64,000 bases of DNA from Acinetobacter guillouiae CIP 63.46. Lineage in GTDB: Bacteria > Pseudomonadota > Gammaproteobacteria > Pseudomonadales > Moraxellaceae. The position numbers were made by a program, and so were the translations under genes. The DNA lies in NCBI RefSeq assembly GCF_000368145.1, contig NZ_KB849283.1, forward strand, positions 1,700,324-1,764,323, read 5' to 3'. Shown one piece after another: positions 17,537-25,522 of the stretch (its first letter is position 1; the number at the start of each line of letters is the position of its first letter). Under the pieces are notes generated by a model. That model ran no database searches. It was not told the origin of the DNA and saw nothing but the letters and a program-made list of their open reading frames with translations.

Positions 17537-18514
17537 TTATGGTTTTAATAACACTTTGCCTTGGCGTGCACCTTCAGTTGCTCTGGCTGCTGCTTGTTGA
17601 ATTTGATCGAAACTAAATACACCTTCAACAGGCAATACTAATTTTTTCTGAGCCGCTAAAGTCACCAATTCTACAATTAACTCTTTTTTTCGTTCTGCAG
17701 ACAATTGTTTGTTGACCACACTTGCCCAGAAACCTTTGACTGTCGCTTGTTTGAAAATAAGATCACCTGATGAAATTTGCATCAGTTCACCCGTCATACT
17801 ACCAAATGAAACCAATACACTATTTTCACTGAGTAAAGCCAACATTTCACCACTGGCTTTCCCACCAATCGAATCTACTCCAGCAATTAAAGGTTGATCT
17901 GCATGTATCGCTTTTACTTGATCTTTCCAATCCGCTTGATCAGTCGCCACTACATTTTGAATACCTAAACCATTCATTTCTGCAATCGCATCACTACGAC
18001 GAACCAAATGAATGACTTTTTGACCGCGAGCGTGCGCAATCATCGCAACAGTTTTACCCACAGCGCCATTGGCTGTGTTTTGGATAAGCCACTGATCTTG
18101 TTTTAAATCAATAAAATCTAACAACATCAGTGCACTAATCGGCATACCAATCAATTGTGCAGCGGTTTCATCATCTATTGCATCAATTAAAGGTACAACA
18201 CCATGCGCAGGCGCAATAAAGTATTCCGCCCAACTGCCGTGAACTGCGGCAACTGCAATACGTTGCCCGACAGACACTGCATCGACACCTTCACCGACGG
18301 CATCAATCACACCAACCGCTTCGCTTCCCCCAATTGCAGGAAGTGTCGGCTTATAGCCATAACTTCCTCTCACCGTCCAGACGTCATGGTTATGCATCGG
18401 AGATAAAATCATTTTAATACGAACTTCGCCCGCTTTAGGCTCTGGCTTTGGCATTTCTGCTGCTGCTAATACGTCGACAGGTTCGCCAAAAACTTGATGA
18501 ATAATACTTTTCAT
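17537..18514 (-). CDS. Zinc-type/MDR family alcohol dehydrogenase or quinone reductase
   Basis: A 325-residue medium-chain dehydrogenase/reductase. The N-terminal GroES-like domain shows PAIGGSEAVGVIDAVGEGVD. The Rossmann nucleotide site is ANGAVGKTVAMIAHARG (a G..G variant). It lacks the structural zinc cysteines, pointing to a 2-enoyl/quinone reductase type that uses NAD(P)H to reduce electrophiles. An AGGAAT ribosome site lies 10 bp after the TetR stop, so it is co-transcribed with and probably controlled by that regulator. Confidence 0.88.
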   Translation of the reverse strand: MKSIIHQVFGEPVDVLAAAEMPKPEPKAGEVRIKMILSPMHNHDVWTVRGSYGYKPTLPAIGGSEAVGVIDAVGEGVDAVSVGQRIAVAAVHGSWAEYFIAPAHGVVPLIDAIDDETAAQLIGMPISALMLLDFIDLKQDQWLIQNTANGAVGKTVAMIAHARGQKVIHLVRRSDAIAEMNGLGIQNVVATDQADWKDQVKAIHADQPLIAGVDSIGGKASGEMLALLSENSVLVSFGSMTGELMQISSGDLIFKQATVKGFWASVVNKQLSAERKKELIVELVTLAAQKKLVLPVEGVFSFDQIQQAAARATEGARQGKVLLKP

Positions 18515-18523
18515 TTGTTATTC

Positions 18524-19126
18524 CTATATAGGTTTTAGTAATTGCTGTGTGGTTTCTAAAGCCAAATAAAGTGGCTGTTTGTTCTGTGCTAGTTTCGCCA
18601 ATAAAGCTGCGCCTAACCAGAGTTGATACATGGTTTGTGCCATTTTCTCAGGCTCAATATGTTGTGGAATTGAACCATCCTGTTGCCCCTCACTAAGTAA
18701 ATTTGCAATGCGTTCAGTCAGCTTGCTTACACCAAAATTTAAAATCTGACGCATATCTTCGGATAAGTCAGAGACCTCTGCGGCAAGTTTTACAATCAGA
18801 CAATTCTCAGCCCAGCCACCATCGTTATGACATGGATCATCAATCCATGCTTGCCAAAGCGCAACTAAACGCGCATAAGCACTCCGCTCTTCTTGTAGAA
18901 TCAATTGATCAATTTTCACTTTATAATCAGCAAGATATTGCTGTAAAAGTGCACAACCAAATGCTTCTTTGGAAGAAAAGTAATAATAGAACGACCCTTT
19001 GGGTACACCACAAGTCGTTAAAATTTCCTGTAAGCCGACTCCAACAAAACCTTTATGTAATACCAGCTTAAAACTGGTATTTAAGATATGCTGGCGAGTC
19101 GCTTCACTTTTATCTGATCGTTTCAT
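18524..19126 (-). CDS. TetR/AcrR-family regulator, NemR-like
   Basis: A 200-residue repressor. The N-terminal HTH is GVGLQEILTTCGVPKGSFYY with YFSSKEAFGCALLQQY, closely like NemR/AcuR-type regulators that sense electrophiles through cysteines (here the conserved CGVPKGSF Cys and others). The start chosen is the ATG at 19126; the longer form would need a TTG. It heads the operon with an oxidoreductase and DUF1304 gene. A palindrome just upstream fits autorepression. Confidence 0.9.
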   Translation of the reverse strand: MKRSDKSEATRQHILNTSFKLVLHKGFVGVGLQEILTTCGVPKGSFYYYFSSKEAFGCALLQQYLADYKVKIDQLILQEERSAYARLVALWQAWIDDPCHNDGGWAENCLIVKLAAEVSDLSEDMRQILNFGVSKLTERIANLLSEGQQDGSIPQHIEPEKMAQTMYQLWLGAALLAKLAQNKQPLYLALETTQQLLKPI

Positions 19127-19146
19127 GTACACACTATAAATCAATA

Positions 19147-19163
19147 ATAGACCAGTCGTCTAT
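19147..19163 (-). promoter_or_regulatory. Probable operator of the NemR-like regulator
   Basis: Inverted repeat ATAGAC-cagtc-GTCTAT, about 20 bp before the tetR-type start. It resembles the TAGACC-N4-GGTCTA box I know for NemR. Binding by the adjacent regulator is inferred. Confidence 0.65.
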
Positions 19164-19440
19164 AAATTTATTGAAAATTACTCAAGAAATTTAGTTGAGG
19201 GTTTTGAGTGTATTTTAGGGTTGAATTAGGATTGTTCCCTTCACTTTCTAAAACACTTGAATATGTTGATTAGCTTTGTATGCACTAAAATTATTGGCAA
19301 GCGATATCAAAATTATCAATGAAAAGGATATGTTTTCAATTGCTAGTCGTGGCTCTTAGAATTAAATAAAGTTGTTCTTTTATTGAAGTCAACCCAGTTA
19401 AAATTTTCTGTTTCAATCGCAGTACTTATTATTCTAATGA

Positions 19441-21567
19441 TCAGTGTTCAAGCATTTTATCATCAACAATCCTTCCATTATTCAAGATAATAATACGATC
19501 AACTGATGCAATTGTTTCTGGACGATGCGCAATAATGATTCGAGTAATATCTAATGATTTGATCATCTCATTAATTTCTTTTTCTTTTATGATATCCAAA
19601 TGGCTCGTCGCTTCATCCAGAAATAAAATTTTAGGTTTCAGATACAGCGCTCTTGCTAAAAGGACTCGTTGTTTCTGTCCGCCAGAAAGTATATTTCCCA
19701 TATCACCAACTAATGTTTGATATCCCATTGGCATTGCCATAATTTCATCATGTATAGCCGCCATCTTGGCACATTCTTCAACCCAACATTGCTTAACACT
19801 ATGATCGAAGAAACTAATATTTTCTGATATCGAACCAGCAAATAAAACATCATCTTGAGCAACAGATGCAATTAAATGTCTTAACTTATTTTGACCAAGT
19901 TTTTTTATACTTTGACTACCAAATTTAATATTTCCGTATTCTAATTTTAAATTACCTAACAACAAATTCATCAGTGTAGTTTTTCCACACCCTGTAGCAC
20001 CAACTATTGCTAAAGATTGCCCAGCTGAAACATTAAATGTGATTCCATTTACGATCCAAGGTTCATCCTCTGAATATCTAAACTTTAAAGACTTAACATC
20101 AATTTCTGTGTTTTCTATCTGTTCAGAAGAATCTAGATCTAATATATTGTTATCCACTCGCTCTTGGTCTGTTAAGACAATATCAGCTAAGCGTTCGCCA
20201 TGTAGACTGAGCATTTTTACTTCAACAAATTTATCAATAAGAGAACTCACACGCCCACCAAATTGATTTTTATAGGCAATAAATGCCATTAAAATACCAA
20301 CGGTGAATTCACCATCAATGACTAAACTCGCGCCCAACCAAACAATTACAATATTTTGTATGCCAAATAATAAGGTATTTACAAAGCCAAACATTAGGCC
20401 TAGTTTCTGTGTGGTTAATCCAGCATTGATCTGATCTACAAATAATGTAAGCCATGTGGCTTGCCGATGATCCTGTTTTTCAAACTGCTTAATCGTTTTT
20501 ATTCCACGCATTGTTTCCATAAAATGCGTATTTTGCTTTGCAGCATGTACAATTTGATCTTCAGTCGCCCGTCTTAATGGTGCATACCAAATCCATCGAA
20601 TGATGACGTATATCAGCATAGTAATGATGGCAATCCATGCCAACTTAGCACTATAGATAAACATGAGCGTTAATGTAAATACAGTCATTAAACCATCAAG
20701 AATGGCAGTGATGAATGATGTCGTTAGCGTCCTTTGAATTGCATCAATAGAGCCGAATCGAGAGATAATGTCACCAAGATGGCGTTTCTGAAAAAAGTTT
20801 GTAGGTAAATTCACCAAATGATGAAAAATATTAGCTTTCCATTGCACATTTAATGTTGTTGTCATGTGCATTACAACCCATGACTGCAGTAGACTGATCA
20901 AGCTACTTAATAGCATGAGCATACCAAAGCCAATCGCTAAGGTAGTCAAAAGGTTGAGATCCGCTGAAACAATCGCATGATCAATTACCCATTGCATAAA
21001 GAATGGACTGACGAGTGAGAATACTTCTAAAACTAGGGCCAAAATCAGAATCTGGCCCAGTGATTTCCATAACCCTCGAATCTCACCAAATAACTTAAAA
21101 ATTCGAATACTGGTTTTTTCTTTTTTTTCTTCAAAATCAGAGTCTGGCCATAGCTCTAAAGCAATTCCAGTAAAATGTGATGATGCTTGATCATAATTAA
21201 GCTGCTTTTCGCCAAAAGCTGGATCAATAATCGTAATTTTTGTTGTTGAAACACTTTTTAATACGACAAAATGATTCAGATCCCAATGGAGGATACATGG
21301 CAGCCTGAGTTTATTTAATTCATCCAGTTCAAGCTTTAATGGTCGAGTGATTAAATGTAATTTATTTGCAATTTTGACTAAGGTAGTAAGTGTTACTCCT
21401 TTTTGTGATATCGGATACTTTTGCCTTAAGGTAAATAAATCTGAATCATAACCATAATAACCAGCGATCATTGCCAAACAGGCTAATCCACATTCAGATG
21501 ATTCTGTCTGTAATATTACAGGTGTGTTTCTACCGAGTCCTAAAGACAAGCGATCAAGATAGCGCAT
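19441..21567 (-). CDS. Peptidase-containing ABC exporter (CvaB-like, C39 peptidase)
   Basis: A 708-residue inner-membrane PCAT exporter that cleaves double-glycine leaders and exports the peptide. The N-terminal C39 peptidase has Cys26 in TESSECGLACLAMIAGYYGY, His99 in LHWDLNHFVVL and Asp115 in IIDPAFG. A six-helix membrane domain occupies about residues 165-440. The ATPase has Walker A GATGCGKTT, signature LSGGQKQRVLLARAL, Walker B ILFLDEATSHLD and the switch IIIAHRPET. All catalytic residues are present. It is the last gene of the microcin operon, 3 bp after the adaptor. A chromosomal TolC probably completes the channel. Confidence 0.95.
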   Translation of the reverse strand: MRYLDRLSLGLGRNTPVILQTESSECGLACLAMIAGYYGYDSDLFTLRQKYPISQKGVTLTTLVKIANKLHLITRPLKLELDELNKLRLPCILHWDLNHFVVLKSVSTTKITIIDPAFGEKQLNYDQASSHFTGIALELWPDSDFEEKKEKTSIRIFKLFGEIRGLWKSLGQILILALVLEVFSLVSPFFMQWVIDHAIVSADLNLLTTLAIGFGMLMLLSSLISLLQSWVVMHMTTTLNVQWKANIFHHLVNLPTNFFQKRHLGDIISRFGSIDAIQRTLTTSFITAILDGLMTVFTLTLMFIYSAKLAWIAIITMLIYVIIRWIWYAPLRRATEDQIVHAAKQNTHFMETMRGIKTIKQFEKQDHRQATWLTLFVDQINAGLTTQKLGLMFGFVNTLLFGIQNIVIVWLGASLVIDGEFTVGILMAFIAYKNQFGGRVSSLIDKFVEVKMLSLHGERLADIVLTDQERVDNNILDLDSSEQIENTEIDVKSLKFRYSEDEPWIVNGITFNVSAGQSLAIVGATGCGKTTLMNLLLGNLKLEYGNIKFGSQSIKKLGQNKLRHLIASVAQDDVLFAGSISENISFFDHSVKQCWVEECAKMAAIHDEIMAMPMGYQTLVGDMGNILSGGQKQRVLLARALYLKPKILFLDEATSHLDIIKEKEINEMIKSLDITRIIIAHRPETIASVDRIIILNNGRIVDDKMLEH

Positions 21568-21570
21568 AAA

Positions 21571-22836
21571 TTATAACTTTCCTGTAATACTAAACAGTGG
21601 TTCAAGTACCCATTCATACAATTTGCGCGTTTCATGCATAATATCCCCTTCAAGTGTCATACCCACTTGTAATGGCATATCATGGCCATAAGCTTTCACT
21701 GTTTGCTGCTGTAGTTGAGCTCTAACTAGATATACAGGCTCATTATTTAGCTGTTCTTGTGGGGAAATAGTACCTATCGTTTTTAAATCTTGGCTGGCCA
21801 GTGCTGTTTTTGCAACGGAAAGAATTTTTGCCTTTGCATGTCCAAATTTTTGATATGGATATGCTTGATAACGTAATAAAACTTGATCCCCTTGTTTAAC
21901 AAAACCGATTGCTCGACTAGGAACATAAAGCTGCGCGATGAGTGCTGTATTTTCAGGAAGAATCGTCATTAAAGGCTTAGATAAATCAACAAACTGTCCC
22001 ACTTCTGCATTCACTGTACTGACTACCCCAGAAGTATGCGCTTGTATTGCGATTTGCTGTCTGGACTGCATTTCAATGAATTCTTGAGTATTGCTAGACA
22101 ATAAACGTTCTAACTGTTCAATTTCATTACTTTGTTTATTCTGTAATCCATCTACATTAATTTTCTGCTCATTGAGCTGTTTCTCAAAAGTTATTCTTTC
22201 ACGTTGTAATGATTCATATTGATCAAGTTGATTCAAAAAATCTGCTTTTTTTGCCTCAAACTCTTCATTTGATGTCGCGTTCTGTTTAAATGCTTGTTCA
22301 TAACGTTCTTGATTTATTTTAGCCAAATTGACACGATGTTTTTGATTGAGAATTAAATTATCCATTTTTATTAAGTTTTCTTTTAATAAATTGATTTGGT
22401 TGAGCGTTGTCTCCCTTTCATTTTGATGAAGTAGGCGCAATCGTACAATTTCATTGCGAATAGACTGTTGTTTTAATTGAGTTTGTTTAGACAAGGCTGC
22501 TGCAATATCACCTTGTTCTCCATAGCTTGTTGTTGAAATGACAAAAAGAACGTCTCCCTGTTTAACCATTTGCCCTTCATATACATTCTTTTTAACGATG
22601 GTGCCTTGTTGAGTAGCGTAGACCTGAATCAGTCCTGATTGCGGAATCAATTGTCCCTGTACCGTACTGCGTTTGGTATAATTTCCCCATATTGCAAAAG
22701 CAACAATGACTAAAGCAATACACAGTGCACAAACTGTTAAAAAAGTAAAACTAAACGGACGAGAGAGGATAATACTTCCCGTCCATCGAGTTTGGTTTGC
22801 GTCGAGAACTTCTTTACGAAATAAGTTTGAACTCAT
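21571..22836 (-). CDS. HlyD-family periplasmic adaptor (CvaA-like)
   Basis: A 421-residue membrane-fusion protein that links the ABC exporter to an outer-membrane channel. One N-terminal helix (FSFTFLTVCALCIALVIVAF) is followed by a lipoyl-like half-motif (GLIQVYATQQGTIVKKNVYE, GQMVKQGDVLFVI) and a long coiled coil at about residues 115-260. The second lipoyl half (IQAHTSGVVSTVNAEVGQFV) and a beta-barrel domain complete it. It starts 7 bp after the oxygenase gene, in one transcript with exporter and precursor. Confidence 0.94.
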   Translation of the reverse strand: MSSNLFRKEVLDANQTRWTGSIILSRPFSFTFLTVCALCIALVIVAFAIWGNYTKRSTVQGQLIPQSGLIQVYATQQGTIVKKNVYEGQMVKQGDVLFVISTTSYGEQGDIAAALSKQTQLKQQSIRNEIVRLRLLHQNERETTLNQINLLKENLIKMDNLILNQKHRVNLAKINQERYEQAFKQNATSNEEFEAKKADFLNQLDQYESLQRERITFEKQLNEQKINVDGLQNKQSNEIEQLERLLSSNTQEFIEMQSRQQIAIQAHTSGVVSTVNAEVGQFVDLSKPLMTILPENTALIAQLYVPSRAIGFVKQGDQVLLRYQAYPYQKFGHAKAKILSVAKTALASQDLKTIGTISPQEQLNNEPVYLVRAQLQQQTVKAYGHDMPLQVGMTLEGDIMHETRKLYEWVLEPLFSITGKL

Positions 22837-22843
22837 CTGGAAT

Positions 22844-23992
22844 TTACGTCACAAGCCCAATAATATTTTCCAAAGCCAATTGGAAAAGAAGTTTTTTTAT
22901 TTTATCTGCTGGATAGCTATTGAATTTAAAAACGATATCCGCAACTGAAGAATATGGATGTTCAAACAAATGCTGAATCAGCTGTAAACTTATAGCATCA
23001 ACATTAAGTTTATTTCCGTTAATGATGACGAAACCATCATCAAATAAATAAACTAAATTTGCGTTTAGGCAAAGCTTCTGGTCTTCATTTAACTGATCAA
23101 TCTTACCATTACCGAGAACATTTAAAGACAACAGAGATGGTACCTGATAATTCCCCATATGATGCATCATAAAGTTTTCATAATATTTTTTATCTTTAAT
23201 TATTTCGGCAACTTGGTAGCTGATATTCTGAATCATCGTTTCATCATGCTCAAAATCAGTAAAATTTTTACGGCAATCTAAAATACCTGGAATGATATTT
23301 TGTAACCATTGCATATATTCAAAACCTGTAGGTGCAAAAGTAGCAACAGCTAAGTGAAAAGTTTCTTCATCCAAAGGCAAGGGATCATGCCACCAACCAC
23401 GGGGAATATATAAAATATCTCCAGCTTCCAGAGTGACATCCATATAAATTTCTTCTGGCTCTTTTATATCAGGGAAATCTTTAGTTTGCTGCATATATAA
23501 AGGAAATTCAAAGTTAGGTTTCCTTAGAATCCAACGTTTTCGGCCTAATAATTGTACTGCATAAACATCACGTGTATCCCAATGGCTCTTATAAGAAGAC
23601 TTGGAACTAAATGCGGCATATCCACCAGTTATTGTATGAGCTTCAGCAAAATTCGCAATTTGTTTACTAATATGGTCTACAAAAGATTCATTTTTAATTC
23701 TATTGTAAACTAAAGTTGCACCATTTCGAAGATATTCATATAAAACAGCCGTTATAGGTCTGTATTCAATCACTCCTAAATTATCGTATGGTTCAATATA
23801 TTCTTTTTTAGGAACTTCATAACCATTCATTAACTTAAAGTTAATATGAGAAATATCAGCACGGCTATAAAATTCATTTACATCATTCCATTTAAAACAA
23901 ATTGGATCTAGTGATTTTTTAAATAAATATGGTTTTTGGTAAAGAAATTTTGTTTTAAATGTATCTTTATCTAGAGAAAAATTTAGCAGCAT
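22844..23992 (-). CDS. JmjC/cupin-like 2-oxoglutarate oxygenase, ribosomal-oxygenase-like
   Basis: A 382-residue protein organised like bacterial ROX/YcfD protein hydroxylases. The JmjC barrel has the iron-binding triad H137 and D139 (YKSHWDTRDVYAVQLLGRKR) and H202 (ILYIPRGWWHDPLPL). A middle helical region follows, then a C-terminal winged-helix-like region (ISLQLIQHLFEHPYSSVADI). Such enzymes hydroxylate protein side chains using Fe(II), 2-oxoglutarate and O2. It lies between the microcin precursor and the exporter genes, so it probably hydroxylates the precursor peptide; this is inference. A shortened or altered ribosomal target is the alternative. Confidence 0.88.
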   Translation of the reverse strand: MLLNFSLDKDTFKTKFLYQKPYLFKKSLDPICFKWNDVNEFYSRADISHINFKLMNGYEVPKKEYIEPYDNLGVIEYRPITAVLYEYLRNGATLVYNRIKNESFVDHISKQIANFAEAHTITGGYAAFSSKSSYKSHWDTRDVYAVQLLGRKRWILRKPNFEFPLYMQQTKDFPDIKEPEEIYMDVTLEAGDILYIPRGWWHDPLPLDEETFHLAVATFAPTGFEYMQWLQNIIPGILDCRKNFTDFEHDETMIQNISYQVAEIIKDKKYYENFMMHHMGNYQVPSLLSLNVLGNGKIDQLNEDQKLCLNANLVYLFDDGFVIINGNKLNVDAISLQLIQHLFEHPYSSVADIVFKFNSYPADKIKKLLFQLALENIIGLVT

Positions 23993-24061
23993 AACAACCT
24001 AGCTATAAAATAAATTTGGCTGAACTAAATCAGCCAAACAGAAATGAAAGGATTTTAATTT

Positions 24062-24388
24062 TTAGTAGTTACCACCATCTCTACAATAGTCGTTACCATC
24101 TCGAGTCAGACGATCTATACCACTTGAAATCCAACTTTGGATAGGCGTATTTTCATTAATCCACCCACCAATTTGCCAGCCCAACCAACCAGCAGTAGCA
24201 AGCCCACCACCAGCTACAGCACCTATGCCAGCTCTTGCTACAGTAACAGCAATAGCTTCACCCGTAGCTATGCCTGGTCCAGTGGCAGCACCAACAGCTC
24301 CGCCAAGTTTTGAACCAATATCAACAACTTCTCCATAACTTGCAGCACCAGAAACTAAAGCCATCTCATGAATCGTAATTTCACGCAT
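24062..24388 (-). CDS. Class II microcin-type precursor with double-glycine leader
   Basis: A 108-residue peptide. The leader MREITIHEMALVSGA fits the double-glycine type (Gly-Ala variant), giving a predicted cut after residue 15 by the C39 exporter. The core of about 93 residues is Gly/Ala-rich and hydrophobic like colicin V (KLGGAVGAATGPGIATGEAI, AGIGAVAGGGLATAGWLGWQ). It ends in a polar tail RDGNDY-C-RDGGNY: two near-identical hexamers around the only Cys (C102). A perfect AAGGAG lies 8 bp before the ATG. Neighbours are the oxygenase, adaptor and exporter downstream and a small membrane protein upstream. It is probably secreted and antibacterial. Confidence 0.87.
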   Translation of the reverse strand: MREITIHEMALVSGAASYGEVVDIGSKLGGAVGAATGPGIATGEAIAVTVARAGIGAVAGGGLATAGWLGWQIGGWINENTPIQSWISSGIDRLTRDGNDYCRDGGNY

Positions 24389-24454
24389 AATATATTCTCC
24401 TTATTGAAATTAAGACTTATTATTAATAAAAACAATATCTTATAAAAATAAAAA

Positions 24455-24670
24455 CTATAACCATCCTTTATTTCTCAAATAATTTTCTAAATCAAAAAAA
24501 TAACGACATACTAAAATTACAAATACATTACCCAAAATTATGAGCCATTTAAAATCCTTATCATTAAAGTAATTATAAATTTGCATGCATAAATTTATAA
24601 TAAGGAGTAAACTAAAAAAAAATATTCCTATTTTTTTTGACTTTTGTTTACCTATGGATATAGATGACAT
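24455..24670 (-). CDS. Small two-helix membrane protein, probable microcin immunity protein
   Basis: A 71-residue protein with a basic N-terminus (SIGKQKSKKI) and two membrane helices (IGIFFFSLLLIINLCMQIY and FKWLIILGNVFVILVCRYFF), then a polar tail. Size, charge and position next to the precursor are those of class II microcin immunity proteins, which block the toxin in the producer's inner membrane. AGAGAA precedes the ATG. It is in frame with the leader-only ORF just upstream, separated by one TGA and three codons, so it could instead be read as the core of a second peptide. Confidence 0.65.
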   Translation of the reverse strand: MSSISIGKQKSKKIGIFFFSLLLIINLCMQIYNYFNDKDFKWLIILGNVFVILVCRYFFDLENYLRNKGWL

Positions 24671-24679
24671 ATTTTCTCT

Positions 24680-24742
24680 TCACCCACCATAAATAACATC
24701 TAACTCGTCTAGAGATAGTTCACTCATTGTTAATTTTTCCAT
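24680..24742 (-). CDS. Leader-only mini-ORF ending exactly at the double-glycine site
   Basis: A 20-codon ORF, MEKLTMSELSLDELDVIYGG, followed at once by TGA. The sequence is a textbook double-glycine leader (hydrophobic residues at the expected spacing, Gly-Gly at the end) but has no core peptide. It is the first ORF of the microcin transcript. The frame continues past the TGA through three codons into the ATG of the 71-residue membrane protein. It could be a nonsense-mutated second microcin, a stop read through at low level, or a genuine free leader that binds the C39 domain. Confidence 0.6.
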   Translation of the reverse strand: MEKLTMSELSLDELDVIYGG

Positions 24743-25522
24743 ATTAAATCATCCTATTTTTTTGATATTAAAAAATGAATATTCAAAATAATTGATATTA
24801 AAATCATACAACTCAATAAATTTTGAATAAAATCTAAATTATCGACATATGAATAAATAAAAACTTTAAAAATAAATATAATCACAATCAATAAATAAAA
24901 AAGTTATTAGAAACTAAATAGTGAATTTTTCATTTATATTTCTAAAATTAACTTTTAATTAAGAATAATTTATACCACATTAATTTAAATTAATCAAAAT
25001 TACTTTAAAATTCAATATAATAATTTTAATTAAATTTACCACAATTCAATTTTTATATTTCTAAATAAATCTATTATTTATTGAACACTTACTATCAAAA
25101 AAACTTTATATTTAAATCATAATCTTATAATTCCAAACATATAATCCATATGTTTTTAATTTATTATAAATTATAATATTGTGGCACTGATTGATGTTTC
25201 TTTCTCTATATCAGTGTAGATAAAAAAAGAGAGGTGCTTAGCTAATGGCAAATAACATCAGTGACTCACAATCACACACAACGACTCTGCCAAGAAAAAA
25301 TACGAAGCTTAGGAAAAATACAAAAAATAACTCGCTACTGTGAAATGAGTTGATTTGAACAGTTAAGTATTTGGACAAAACCATATGAAAACTAGGCAGG
25401 CTACTATCGTCAAAGTTCAGCCTTTTGAATTACCCGAAACCTAGCACCACCAATTAATCCACCATTAATATTTTAGCAATTTTCCATGGATGGCTGAAAA
25501 TATCAGCCATCCTTCGATTAAT
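24743..25522. other. AT-rich region upstream of the microcin operon
   Basis: The 24743-25180 part is very AT-rich and should hold the microcin promoter; I see no clear Fur box in it. Around 25243-25480 the composition rises and a 32-codon plus-strand ORF begins MANNISDSQSHTTTLPRKN, continuing in other frames. This looks like decayed coding sequence of unknown origin. Confidence 0.4.

Noticed and set aside
25243-25342. 32-codon ORF starting MANNISDSQ as a second microcin precursor
   Set aside because: No double-glycine leader, wrong strand for the operon, and the surrounding frames look like decayed coding sequence.
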